64,000 nt of DNA, taken from contig CAUJHV010000012.1 of assembly GCA_963205115.1 (NCBI GenBank), forward strand, positions 115,492 through 179,491, written 5' to 3'. Source of the stretch: Pseudomonadota bacterium. Its GTDB lineage: Bacteria; Pseudomonadota; Gammaproteobacteria; Burkholderiales; Burkholderiaceae_C. A model generated the notes under the pieces. That model was not told the origin of the DNA and ran no database searches. It saw only the letters and a program-made list of their open reading frames with translations. Numbering within the stretch: position 1 is the stretch's first letter; each line of letters begins with the position of its first letter. Below are positions 19,401-27,035 of the stretch, in pieces. Position numbers and translations under genes: made by a program.

Positions 19401-22400
19401 GGCATGCCAACCGATCGGCCCTGCCGCGTCGCCACCGCCTTGCAGCGTGAAGCGGCGCTGCGCCAGATCCAGCCCCGCGCCCGCGGGCCCCAGCACAGCT
19501 GCCAATGCGGATTGCAGCGCCGGGCCGGCCAAGGCCAGGCGCTGCCGCAGGAAGCCGGCGGGATCGTGCAACAGCGCATCGAGCGCATCGACGACCAGCC
19601 CGCCGGCGGCATCGGCCAGGGCCAGCGCCTCCAACAGCGCAGACCATGCGACGGCCAGAGGGTTGCCCGTGTCCTCGCGGATGCGCTGCCAAGCCGCTGA
19701 CAACAGCAGGCGCGCCTCGGGCAGCGCCGGCAGTTCGCCGGCCGCGCTGCCCAGGCGCAGGGACTCGAAGCGCCGCCCGAAGGCCAGGCCTTCGTGCAGC
19801 ACCAGCGCGACCTGCGGCGGACGCGCGGGGTCCGATTCGCCCAGCGGCAGCGTCAGGTCCAGGCTCAGTGCGCGCAGTTCCATGCCGGGCGCGGCGGCCA
19901 GCCAGGCCAGGCGGTCGCCGATGCGGCACTCGATGCGCAGCGCGGGCCGGGCGACCACGCCGGCGTCGGCATCCACGGCCAGCAGCGTGAGCGAGGCGCG
20001 GGCCTGAACGGTCAATGCGCCCAGCGCGCCGGGTTGCACCTGCCACAGCAGGCCCAGGCGCATGCCGGTGGGGTCGGGCAGGTCTTGAAGCGCCCGCGCC
20101 TGCGCCCGCGCGGCCAGGCCGGCGGCGACGAGGGCGGTCATCGCACGGCGCACCTGCGATTCGCTCACGTCGCCCATCACGGCGGTGATCTGCAGGCCGG
20201 CGCGCGCGGCTGGCGGCTCCAGCGCGGGGCTGCGCAGGTCCGCGCCGGGGTCGGCCAGCGCGCTGAGGTCCATCAACGCGGCGACCAGACCGCGGCCCAG
20301 CGCCAGGTCTTCGTCGTCGGGCTCCTCGGTGTCGGGCGGCGGGATCAGCACCTGCAGCAGGCGCAGTGTGTCGGCGGTGGGCTGCGTGGACAGCGCCGTC
20401 AGCGAGATTGGCCCCAGCGGCGTGCCCAGCAGCACCAGGTCGCGCACGCCGGGCGCGTCCTGCACGGCCAGGCGTGCCGCATGGCCGGCGCCGCCCAGCG
20501 CGACGATCGCTGCGTCGGTGATGCCGGTCTGCAGCCCCTGCAGCAAGCGCTTCAGCCGCGCGGCCTGTTCGGGCGTGCCGTCGCTGCCGGGCGTGGCCGC
20601 GGGCGCACTGCGGCAGGCTTCGCGTGTGCCCAATGCGACAAACCATGCGCCGGCGCCCAGCGCGGGCAGCGTGAACATGGTGGCGTCCAGCCCGGCGGTG
20701 GACAGGTCGATGCGCCGTTCGGCCGCCTGGTCCGCCCAGGCCGCGGGGCCCAGGTCGACGAAGATGGTGGTCGAGGGCACGCGGCCCAGCCGGTTGCGCA
20801 GGTCCAGATGCCGCAGCAGTTGCGGCGCCGAGACCGCGCCGAGGTGCAGCGCCAGTCCCGCCGGCACGGATTCGGGCGCGGCCACGCGGCCATCGGTGCC
20901 GGCCCAGCGCTGCAGCAGCGCGTCCAGGCCCGCGGCGAGGTCGCGGCCCTGCGCCAGCGCGCGAACCTCGGTGTCGACTGTCGCTTCGGCCTCGATGGCC
21001 TCGGCCAGCGCGTCGGGCGCCAGGCCGGTCTGGCCGGGTCGCCAGCGCTGCAGCGCGTCGCCAGCGGCCACCAGCCGCGGCGTCAGGCCCTGCGGCGGGA
21101 AGCTCAGCGCCAGGTTCGGCAGGCCGGGGTGCAGCGCAAACCGGTAGGGGTCGTCGGGATGGCCCGTGCCTTCCAGCACCGCGCCCAGCACGCCGCCCAG
21201 CCAGCGCCACAGGCGGTGCGCGCGCGGACTGATGGCCAACGTCGCAAACCAGCCGCGCAGCGCGGCCGGCGCGTCGGCCATCAGGTCGGCCAGGCGCAGG
21301 GCCGGCGCGTCGTCGTCTTCCGCATCCGGGTCGAGTTGCAGGTCGTCCAGCGACCAGCCCAGGCCGTCGATCAGGCTTTGCCAGGCCTCGGGCCCACGTT
21401 CGCCCAGGCTGCCCAGCAGGGCTTGCAGGCCGTCCCTGGTGTCGGGGGAGATCCCGGCCAGGCCACCGTCCAGCCGCGGCAGTTCCAGCGGGATGTCCGC
21501 GTCGCGCACGCGCAATTGCAATTGCGGCACGGCCAGGTCCAGGCGCAGGCCGCGCGCGGGCGCCCAGCCCAGCTGCAGGCCGATGGCATCGGCCACCAGC
21601 GCGACCTCCGGGCCCAGGGCGATCACGGCACGCGGCGGGCGGTTGTCGACCGTGTTGTCGCCGAACGGTGCGCCGTCCACGAAGCTGGCTGGCGGCAGCA
21701 GCAATAGCGCCGAATCCAGCGTACCCAGCACATGCGCCTGCGGCCCGGCCAGCTCGACGCGCAGCAGCTGCGCCGCCAGGCGCGCACGCAGCGTCGGGCC
21801 GTTCGTGCCGATGGGCGTGTCGCGCGCAAAGGCCAGGCCGATGGCCAGCGCAGACGCCGTGGCGTCATGGACCCATTCCAGCGCGAGACCGCCGATCAGC
21901 GGCACACGCCAGGGCAGGGCGGCGCTGCCGTCGCCGTCCACGGGCACCAGCGCGCCGGCCGCCTGCGTGGCGTCGGCCAGGGCCTCGCGCAGCTGGGCCA
22001 GCACCTCGCGCACGGCCGCGGGCTGGGCCAGCAGCGCGTGCCAGTAGTTCGCGAGCGCGGCGCCCGGGTCGGCGAGCAGATCGACCAGCGTGGCGGCCGT
22101 GACGCCAGCCGGCGCATCCATGCCGATCAGGCGGCGCACCAGGCCCGTGGCCACACCCGCCTGCGCAAGCAGCGCATCAAGCGTGCCGGCGACGGTCTCG
22201 CCAACGGCATCCATCAGCGCGCCGGGTGTGGACAGGTCCAGCGTGTCGTGCCGCTGCGTGCCGATCTGCACGCCGTCGGCCGCGAGCACGAAGACCAGCC
22301 GCCGCTGTGCATCGCCCGCAAAGCCCAGGCGCAGGGTGTTCGCGCGCAGCACGCTGGGCGCGGTCACATCGAGGGCCCGTTGCCCATCGGCATCGCGACC

Positions 22401-23516
22401 CAGCGCGGCCCACACGCCGAACTGCGGCAGGCCGGCGAGCTGGCCGCTGACCAGGTCCACCCGCAGCAGCTGCGCCTGCGCCTGCACGCGGCGGCCCGGA
22501 TCGCCCAGCGACAGCACGAGTGTCGGCACCAGGCGCAGATGGCCTTCGGCGCTGGTCTCGGTGCCCAGCGCGAGCTGCAGCGTGGCGCCGCCGAGGTCGA
22601 AGGCCACGGATTCGCCTTCGACACGGCCTTGCACCAGCGCCGCGGCGTGGGCGATCCAGTCCTGGCGCGCGGCGGGTGTCTGCACGATGGCCAGCAGCCA
22701 GTCGGCCCAGGCCCGCAGGCCGCGGGTGGGCAGTTCTGCGATGGGGATGTCGGGCACGGCGTCCGCGCTGCGCAGGCCCAGCAGGCCGGCCAGGGCCGTC
22801 AGCGCGGCCGGCGCGCCGGGCGCCTCGGCCTGCGCGCGCAGCAGCGACATCACCAGGTCCAGCGCGGCGTCGTCGAGCGCGTCCACGCCGTCGGCGGCCA
22901 CGCGGATGTCGCGCGGTGCCGCGGCGCCGGGCAGCTGCACGCCGCCCAGCAGCAGGCCGAAACGCGCGGCCTGTGGATCGCCCGGCGCGCTGGGCACATC
23001 GATCTCCAGCCCGATGCTGCCGATGCGGGGCTGGCCCGGCAGCGGCGCGCTGCCATCCAGCGTCACCTGGCTGGACACGCGCAGCCGCGCGCCGGGCTGG
23101 CCCAGCCACACCGGAGAGACCGCGCCGCCGCCTTCACGTGCGGCGCGCAGCAGCGGCACCTCGAGCTGGCTCTGCGAGACAGGCGCCGGCGTTTGCACCC
23201 GCAAGCCCAGCCCCAGGCGGATGCCGTCGGCCGGCTGCTCGTCGACCGTGATGAACAGGCCCAGCTTCGGCGCGGGGAGTTCGACCAGCGGCAGCCAGAT
23301 CACGCCGCGCGCATCGGTCTCGCGCGCGCTGCCGCCCAGTGCCTCGTCGACAAAGGCCAACAGGGCCGCGCGCTGGCTGTCGCGGGCCAGCATGCCCGCC
23401 AGGCGCGAGGCCGGATCCTTCAGCCAATCGGGGTCGGGCTGGCCGTCGGGCTTCAACAGCCCGATGGCACGCGCCAGGTCAGACAACGGGCCGAGGCTCT
23501 GAGACGAGAAGTCCAT
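13422..23516 (-). CDS. Giant 3364-residue beta-rich protein, DUF6603-like
   Basis: Core of the unknown operon. The first about 1900 residues alternate short amphipathic beta-strands with Ala/Leu-rich helices in loosely repeating blocks (forms such as LLADPGAALANYWHALLAQP, ALLHDPAGFLRQRLALAGP). Residues about 2200-2610 contain long conserved aromatic/glycine-rich strands (GVYGLTLYGGYGQGVDARSS; VIWFAGEHRGETVLTLGGYH; FDPFSYYANAYARIDAGVTI) that I associate with DUF6603, a domain of unknown function. The last about 700 residues are Ala/Arg/Pro-rich with a very basic end. No signal peptide, LysM, RHS/YD or toxin motif seen. The ATG at 23516 has a poor Shine-Dalgarno. It lies 18 bp after the 208-residue gene and overlaps the next start by one base. 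A beta-groove or fibrous scaffold is possible. Confidence 0.85.
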   Translation of the reverse strand: MDFSSQSLGPLSDLARAIGLLKPDGQPDPDWLKDPASRLAGMLARDSQRAALLAFVDEALGGSARETDARGVIWLPLVELPAPKLGLFITVDEQPADGIRLGLGLRVQTPAPVSQSQLEVPLLRAAREGGGAVSPVWLGQPGARLRVSSQVTLDGSAPLPGQPRIGSIGLEIDVPSAPGDPQAARFGLLLGGVQLPGAAAPRDIRVAADGVDALDDAALDLVMSLLRAQAEAPGAPAALTALAGLLGLRSADAVPDIPIAELPTRGLRAWADWLLAIVQTPAARQDWIAHAAALVQGRVEGESVAFDLGGATLQLALGTETSAEGHLRLVPTLVLSLGDPGRRVQAQAQLLRVDLVSGQLAGLPQFGVWAALGRDADGQRALDVTAPSVLRANTLRLGFAGDAQRRLVFVLAADGVQIGTQRHDTLDLSTPGALMDAVGETVAGTLDALLAQAGVATGLVRRLIGMDAPAGVTAATLVDLLADPGAALANYWHALLAQPAAVREVLAQLREALADATQAAGALVPVDGDGSAALPWRVPLIGGLALEWVHDATASALAIGLAFARDTPIGTNGPTLRARLAAQLLRVELAGPQAHVLGTLDSALLLLPPASFVDGAPFGDNTVDNRPPRAVIALGPEVALVADAIGLQLGWAPARGLRLDLAVPQLQLRVRDADIPLELPRLDGGLAGISPDTRDGLQALLGSLGERGPEAWQSLIDGLGWSLDDLQLDPDAEDDDAPALRLADLMADAPAALRGWFATLAISPRAHRLWRWLGGVLGAVLEGTGHPDDPYRFALHPGLPNLALSFPPQGLTPRLVAAGDALQRWRPGQTGLAPDALAEAIEAEATVDTEVRALAQGRDLAAGLDALLQRWAGTDGRVAAPESVPAGLALHLGAVSAPQLLRHLDLRNRLGRVPSTTIFVDLGPAAWADQAAERRIDLSTAGLDATMFTLPALGAGAWFVALGTREACRSAPAATPGSDGTPEQAARLKRLLQGLQTGITDAAIVALGGAGHAARLAVQDAPGVRDLVLLGTPLGPISLTALSTQPTADTLRLLQVLIPPPDTEEPDDEDLALGRGLVAALMDLSALADPGADLRSPALEPPAARAGLQITAVMGDVSESQVRRAMTALVAAGLAARAQARALQDLPDPTGMRLGLLWQVQPGALGALTVQARASLTLLAVDADAGVVARPALRIECRIGDRLAWLAAAPGMELRALSLDLTLPLGESDPARPPQVALVLHEGLAFGRRFESLRLGSAAGELPALPEARLLLSAAWQRIREDTGNPLAVAWSALLEALALADAAGGLVVDALDALLHDPAGFLRQRLALAGPALQSALAAVLGPAGAGLDLAQRRFTLQGGGDAAGPIGWHADAQVAWAAAGAAGPPLQLSGQLRIGPDGFSAEVPPLQLVLDLLPLHIALRWRRPDGIDTVPLWPAPDAAALAGVALRVLPGLLAQPLLQGLRDELVGHAPLVHDALDTVLDALGLLRDAVPPDPEDLGPPEARELRPLLALAGDPVGWLRQAAVLGGSSARLQSLLDGLRSLLGADGLAGAPLALAAGLELAVADAGGRPRLQLALEPGAWLAPGGGGARLQAGLALGIELPGPADAGDLAPRLDLAAHLGLPGGSAGRQAVHLILADGARQIVYRPASGADISLVPFAGLGSLASAATQAAQMALSHLLNALAQRPAPLGPLLGQVGDALQLREAGSFSGPRLQAWAQDPVLALRGAAASLAEAALDALVPVLQPALPASLTVQRSGNELQVGVGAFTLAWAPGAGRIGLSATGLVVPGLHRVGFTLRLDSDGLDAFGLTLGPARVEVQGVTLQPFVRIAAGANPAGGPQVAIGLAVDDTHRLAARWNLGNGSFALVDSGGTLDAPLEDIDPAAVALRLVSLMADLAAGLALAQTAVTQLLARPVGASHARALMTGVLLDSTDPQALIPALFDPAQWPQRLQRLFSNIAVARPSFTIDISGGKLELALAQLSESGKDIIGLSLAPAPRFALNPNGDVQLWLEADARWIAGSSGPAGLVLGVMPATGSPVFTPTLAVRGLGLRIGKKSGPLLDAGISLDSVALHGYALIDGEGVRAGGAQLQFAGLAVPTGGAGGDNGIAQSIMRDAGPTPPRPAFSPALVLLKPPSQPLQVSLRAGDPPGPWWIAIRRGFGPLYLEQVGFGVTPPTGPLQSISLLMDGRVSVFGLTCAVDDLQITYFTTQGDIFNPASWAVDLGGLAVSADLAGVSIAGGLLKHVEQKNGRPQIEYLGMLLGRFGVYGLTLYGGYGQGVDARSSETYTAFFAVGAVIGPIGGPPAFFLTGIGGGLGINRQLVMPPMAEFTRFPLIEALDLAAKPQDPMAQLRALGERFPMQRGSFWFAAGISFNSFALVDGIAVLAVEFGDGLDINLMGLARMALPRPQVALVSIEIALLVRFSSKEGVLWVQGQLTDNSWLLYPDVKLTGGFAFVIWFAGEHRGETVLTLGGYHPEFHREGYPVVPRIGLRWSIGSSIVIKAEGYFALTSEALMAGGDFEGSAHFGPAWAEVKFGAHAIVFFDPFSYYANAYARIDAGVTIDTWLFGEVTFSLHRGASIEVRGPDFRGKVRFDVGPITLTFAFGGSDRVLRDPMAADAFIAKYLAAAATGGALAHAVITRDGAQPSRNERATPDGSPDRPFVVVPEFGLTFASTVPAQWIDRVGPAATQSTEHPPSQALAVAPMQRDSLQPRIALRWFKSGTLLAFPFTATARPLGAFPAGVWGPVQDLDAPKVPSGDMIQALHEIDLDCRAASSVHGPQIPYHQVEVGTRKPLPFARKADQARAKRDDAAAVTALVEQPHSVDAAFARTRAFLARTASPVALKSLRGERQSPPLLGTLTEGLIDTTARVVAADTPKPPPRRFDHTIDAPIAVALMHAGTQVLRVDTDRRTSVGPAYDKAWRTAAPTLAAVEAQRSRSIAARLVRVDRPAVLLRGAVTGAGRLGDMLLASGAAPLTAAAQPPVATVARAGAAGSGLLAGFTDGLIPAPVGAPARRGDAPQRISRGTPGATLVPGQVVVLKMPNARADASSESQRPVLTLSGQAARVVLLSAGGTVLMDRAADQPALSTRDGTRSVTLPMGAARLAVVCEGERGAADRQGLAGWHAGLSMPIMGHGTALAPGAVVQARGEPLAPHDERADGGWVQGSELAHGTSTVTTRFSGRPRCVLIVLDDPTAFGDPVAARELMMGLQGAQRLAGIGSEAWPPVLLSAEGRSVLAYDIVPAADTKQPVSVAIGTDAGWSLVGVMASDTLDARGALALVAARGLDAALQSLAGSASGGATTQLQWRGDSRSAVERRLARAQASRAAPMPGAALAQRARPAPEPPTRRPATRPDKPRRRT

Positions 23517-23534
23517 CGCCGTCGACTGCCGCGG

Positions 23535-24161
23535 CTACCGGTTGAGCGACGTGTCCAGGCCCGTGCCGCCTGCGAAGCGGTGGCGGGCCATCGGCCAGAC
23601 CATCAGCAGCGCTGGCGCAGCGGCCATCTCCACTGGCACCAGCCGGTTGCCGCGTGCGTCCTTGCCCACCGCACCGGCGAGGTCGGCGACCATGCCGAGC
23701 AGGCAGTCCCAGGCGAAGGCGACCAGCGCGTCGCTCCAGGCCTGCACGACCGGCTCGGGGCCGACCGGCCGCTTCAGCGTGGAGGCGAAGAGCCCGCCAG
23801 GCTGCTTGATCGAGCCGACGGCAAACGGCACCTGCACACGCGCCGCGCCGGTCTGCTCGCAGAACACCGGCAGCAGCACGGTGACCAGGCCGTCGCCGAA
23901 GACGATGTCCAGCCCCTTGAGCTCGATGGCCAGTTCGCGCTGGCCTTCGACCCAGACGATCTGCGTGTGGGTCGATGCACGGAAGAGCCCGGCGGCACGC
24001 CTCGCCGATGCCTGCAGCAGCTCGCGCGCGGCGGCCTGCTCCAGGCGCAGCGGGGGAAACACCTGCCCGGTGGCACGGGCCTGCAGCGGCGCGTCGTAGC
24101 GCCTGGCCGCGCGCTCGGCGCGGACGTGGCGTGTGGCCTGCGCGGAGACGGTGTCGCCCAT
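23535..24161 (-). CDS. 208-residue soluble protein of unknown function
   Basis: No family recognised. It starts MGDTVSAQATRHVRAERAAR after GAGGGCCCC. The middle reads as a compact domain (QIVWVEGQRELAIELKGLDI, then VTVLLPVFCEQTGAARVQVP). Moderately hydrophobic strands but no clear transmembrane helix or signal sequence. Second gene of the operon, 25 bp after the small membrane protein and 18 bp before the giant gene; it could be a small partner or assembly factor of the giant, by position only. Confidence 0.75.
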   Translation of the reverse strand: MGDTVSAQATRHVRAERAARRYDAPLQARATGQVFPPLRLEQAAARELLQASARRAAGLFRASTHTQIVWVEGQRELAIELKGLDIVFGDGLVTVLLPVFCEQTGAARVQVPFAVGSIKQPGGLFASTLKRPVGPEPVVQAWSDALVAFAWDCLLGMVADLAGAVGKDARGNRLVPVEMAAAPALLMVWPMARHRFAGGTGLDTSLNR

Positions 24162-24186
24162 GGGGCCCTCGGGCCTGGCGTTGGGT

Positions 24187-24414
24187 TCAGCGTGCCGGCG
24201 GGTCTGCGGCCAGGCCGGTGCCGCGTGCGATCAGTCGCTTGGCGGCCTGCAGCGCGGCGTCCAGGACGAACCAGGTCGCCAGGAACGCGGCGCACTCCAG
24301 CGTGAAGCTGTGGAACTTGTAGAAGGTTTCTGCCAGCAGCCAGGCCAGCAGCAGTGCGGGCATCTGTTCACCCAGCAGGCGACGCAGCGGCAGCATGCGG
24401 TACAGCGTGAACAT
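24187..24414 (-). CDS. 75-residue two-helix membrane protein, first gene of the operon
   Basis: Starts at ATG 24414-24412 after GGGAGAAG; longer in-frame extensions upstream are arginine-rich and lack support. The sequence MFTLYRMLPLRRLLGEQMP is followed by two hydrophobic segments (about residues 18-30 and 40-58) separated by a KFHSFTLE turn, then a polar tail. Probably an inner-membrane hairpin. It is the promoter-proximal gene of the 22-kb operon and is the only member with clear membrane segments, so it may tether the complex to the membrane; that is inference. Confidence 0.7.
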   Translation of the reverse strand: MFTLYRMLPLRRLLGEQMPALLLAWLLAETFYKFHSFTLECAAFLATWFVLDAALQAAKRLIARGTGLAADPPAR

Positions 24415-24709
24415 GCGCTTCTCCCGAGGAGTGGCCGTGGACCGAAGCGGCCGACTGTAGGACGGTGGAAGGTGACTGGCAAGGGCCTTGTGATCGGAGG
24501 GCGCAGCCACCAGGGACGGCGCCCTGGAACGGGGCGTGGGTTGCACGTCCGGAGGGTGCCGATGCCGGCCCGGGGCGACCCGCGGACGCATGAGATGTGT
24601 CGTTAGCTGTCGAAGCTGCGAACGCGGTGGCGCCAGCCGCGCAGGCGCGCGCGAGGGCATCTTGAGGACTGTGGTGCGGCTGCCCGCGAACCGGGCGGCC
24701 CTGTGCCCG

Positions 24710-25081
24710 TCAGCTGCCGTCGATGACGAAGTGCACCGCCAAGGCCAGCGCGATGACGGCCAGCGCAAAGTTCAGCCACACGCCCAGGCTGGTCCAGTAG
24801 CCGCGCGGGATCTCCTTCTCGCCCAGCCCGCGCACGACCTTGCGGAACTGCAGGGCCGAGAAGATCGCGGCACAGGCGCCCAGCAGCAGCAGGCTCACAC
24901 CCAGCCACAGCGAAAAGCCGCGCTGCGTGGTCGACAGCGGCTGGCTGGTCACCATGCGCATGAACAGGCCGAAGCGTTCGACCACGAAGCCGAAGCCCAT
25001 CAGCGCGATGGCGGTGCGCTGCCAGGCCAGCAGCGTGCGTTCGGCGGCGAAGAGGACGCGGGGGTCGTCGAGATACGACAT
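24710..25081 (-). CDS. DUF202 family membrane protein (YidH-like)
   Basis: 123 residues. The N-terminus MSYLDDPRVLFAAERTLLAW and the following QRTAIALMGFGFVVERFG are the signature of DUF202 (YidH/YidG type) inner-membrane proteins. Three transmembrane helices are visible (about residues 20-40, 56-76 and 100-119). Function of the family is not established. Start at ATG 25081-25079; the preceding in-frame region overlaps the methyltransferase and is not coding. Same strand as, and 80 bp downstream of, the methyltransferase gene. Confidence 0.88.
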   Translation of the reverse strand: MSYLDDPRVLFAAERTLLAWQRTAIALMGFGFVVERFGLFMRMVTSQPLSTTQRGFSLWLGVSLLLLGACAAIFSALQFRKVVRGLGEKEIPRGYWTSLGVWLNFALAVIALALAVHFVIDGS

Positions 25082-25161
25082 CGTCGGTCGCGGGCGAAGA
25101 CGGGGCGGTTGCGGGACGCGGGTTGTTGTGGCGTGGCGGCAGACCCTGGCCGGCCCAGCGA

Positions 25162-25869
25162 TCAGCCGCGGCGGCGCAGCAGCCGCACGTGCATCGGGCG
25201 CTGGAATCGCGCGCCCTGCGGGCCCAGGTGCGGCTGCAGGGCCACGCGCACCGCCTCGAGCTTGGCCTCGTCGATGTGGTGTTCCGCAAAGGTGGGCCGC
25301 ATCATGCGCTGCTCGAAATCCGCCACGTCCTTGAAGGCCACCGGCATGTCGAAGCGGCGCTCGGCCACCGCCTCCCAGGTGCCGGTGCGCAGCGCGGCGT
25401 CGACGGCAGCCTGCGCGGCGGCGCGGACCACGCCTTCGTCGTTGAAGATCCGGATCACGTCGTTGAACGGCCCGGCATAAACCGGCTCGGACACGTACAG
25501 ATGGCCGCCCGGCCGCAGCACCCGCGCCGCTTCGCCGAGCGCCTGCGCCATCAGGTCCATGGGCACGTGGTGCAAGGACTTCAGCATCAGCGCCAGGTCG
25601 AAGCTGGCGTCGGCAAAAGGAATCGCCTGTGCACCGGCGGCCACGAAGTGCAGGCCCGGCATCGGCTGGGCCAGGTTCTTGGCGTGCTGCCGCTCGTCGA
25701 CCTCCAGGCCCGTGACCTGGCAGCCCGGGTGGCGCTGCAGCAGGGTGCGCGCCAGATGGGCCGCGCCGCAGCCCAGTTCGACGATGGCCTGCGTGGACAG
25801 CGGAACCAGCGCGCCCAGGACCTCGAGCTCGTCTTCGATGAGCGGTGTGTGGACGGGTGCGGAAGCCAT
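25162..25869 (-). CDS. Class I SAM-dependent methyltransferase
   Basis: 235 residues from ATG 25869 (MASAPVHTPLIEDELEVLG). SAM-binding motif I is IVELGCGAAHLA at about residues 28-39, the acidic residue of motif II is in GLEVDERQHA, and motif III/IV appears as FDLALMLKSLHHV, followed by ARVLRPGGHLYVSEP (motif VI), all as in Methyltransf_11 proteins. Cytosolic. The substrate cannot be told from the sequence. Its start is 78 bp left of the peptidase stop on the same strand, so they may share a transcript. Confidence 0.88.
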   Translation of the reverse strand: MASAPVHTPLIEDELEVLGALVPLSTQAIVELGCGAAHLARTLLQRHPGCQVTGLEVDERQHAKNLAQPMPGLHFVAAGAQAIPFADASFDLALMLKSLHHVPMDLMAQALGEAARVLRPGGHLYVSEPVYAGPFNDVIRIFNDEGVVRAAAQAAVDAALRTGTWEAVAERRFDMPVAFKDVADFEQRMMRPTFAEHHIDEAKLEAVRVALQPHLGPQGARFQRPMHVRLLRRRG

Positions 25870-25946
25870 GGTGCGGTTTGTCGAGCCGGGATGCGCCGAG
25901 TATCGGTCGACGGGCTGCAGGGCGCCCTGGACTGCGCCGTGGACCT

Positions 25947-26906
25947 TCAGTTCGTCGTGGGCGACAGGGTGCGCGTCGCGCCGAAGCGCGTGGTCCCGCT
26001 GGCGGTGAGCAGATGGTTGTCGATCCAGCGCTGCAGGTCGGTCCACATGGCCTGGGCATCCGTGGCCGGCATGCGCGAGGAGTGCTTCAGCTCGATCGTC
26101 ACGACCGGCACGCCCAGCACCGTGCCGCCGTAGTTGCCCAGCGAGCCGGGGTAGATGCCGACCTGGTCCAGCATCAGGTTGCCCAGGCGCGTGGGCGGCG
26201 GCGGCGGGCCGTCGAAATCCAGCACGCCATAAGGGGCATGCACGGCGACGATGAGCTGCGGCTGGAAGCTGTGGATCTGCTGGTGCACCCAGCGGCTCTC
26301 GGGCTCGGACAGGGCCGATGGCCCGGGGAATCGCCGCGGGTCACGCCGCGTGGTCTTGATCCAGTACTTGTGCGCTTCGGTGTCCCACTGGCGCGTCTGG
26401 AAATTGCGGTTGAGGTCCACGCCGTTGGCGTTGACCCGGGTGCGTGGCGATCGGAAATAGCCGTCGGGGTTGACCAGCGGCGCCATGCGCCAGTGCACCG
26501 GCCGCGCGAGCGTCTCGCGCCGGGCGCGGGCGATCCAGTCGATGACCAGCGTGACGCTGGCCTCTTCGTCGCCATGGATGCCGCCCAGCACCAGCACGCG
26601 CAGCGGCGGCGCGGATGCAGACGAGGGCGTGACGTCGGTCGACCACAGGGGCACACCCTTGACCGATCGGCCCTGGCCTTCGGTCAGGCGAAGCGAGAGG
26701 CAATCGGGGATCTGCCCGCGTGGATGGGCCGCGGCGATGCCAGCGCACCAGGTCGACAGTTCGCTGCCGGGATCGCGACGCGGGGCATCCGTCTTCGTGT
26801 CGCGCAGGCTCTTGCGCGTGGGCGACGCGTCGTTGGCGCTGGCGGGTGTCGTGGTGGCGGCGAGCGCGATCGCAGCCAGCAGTGTGTACAAGGACCGCAG
26901 AAGCAT
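25947..26906 (-). CDS. M14-family zinc carboxypeptidase, exported (MpaA-like)
   Basis: 319 residues from ATG 26906, giving a signal peptide (MLLRSLYTLLAAIALAATTT, cleavage near PASA|ND). A longer TTG-initiated version would bury that signal. Zinc ligands H111 and E114 are in GGIHGDEEA, the third ligand H223 is in VAVHAPYG, substrate-binding NANGVDLNRNF is at 159-169, and the catalytic Glu272 is in VVTIELKHS. The set is complete, so it is probably active. The HGDEE/NGVDLNRNF pattern is that of MpaA-type peptidases that act on murein peptides; periplasmic location fits cell-wall peptide recycling or degradation. Confidence 0.9.
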   Translation of the reverse strand: MLLRSLYTLLAAIALAATTTPASANDASPTRKSLRDTKTDAPRRDPGSELSTWCAGIAAAHPRGQIPDCLSLRLTEGQGRSVKGVPLWSTDVTPSSASAPPLRVLVLGGIHGDEEASVTLVIDWIARARRETLARPVHWRMAPLVNPDGYFRSPRTRVNANGVDLNRNFQTRQWDTEAHKYWIKTTRRDPRRFPGPSALSEPESRWVHQQIHSFQPQLIVAVHAPYGVLDFDGPPPPPTRLGNLMLDQVGIYPGSLGNYGGTVLGVPVVTIELKHSSRMPATDAQAMWTDLQRWIDNHLLTASGTTRFGATRTLSPTTN

Positions 26907-27035
26907 CGCTTGCGAGAGAAAGGCCCGCACGGGCCAGGCACGCGGAGCTCGAGTCGTGGAGGGCAGCACCGCAGAAGTGTCCCCCAAAAGAGTGGGTGTC
27001 CGGCCGCCGGATACGCCCGGTTGCCGGTTCGGCGC

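Noticed and set aside
15600..19700. Very long plus-strand open frames opposite the unknown operon (also 2694-6281 and 6451-10083)
   Set aside because: They are antisense to genes with clear protein character, are Arg/Gln/His/Ala-rich, lack Shine-Dalgarno sites and motifs, and arise because high GC at third positions removes stop codons from the complementary frame.
2457..24414. Interpretation of the 22-kb operon as a prophage tail or contractile injection system
   Set aside because: No tube, sheath, baseplate, AAA-ATPase, LysM or tape-measure signatures are visible; the large proteins lack the expected motifs.
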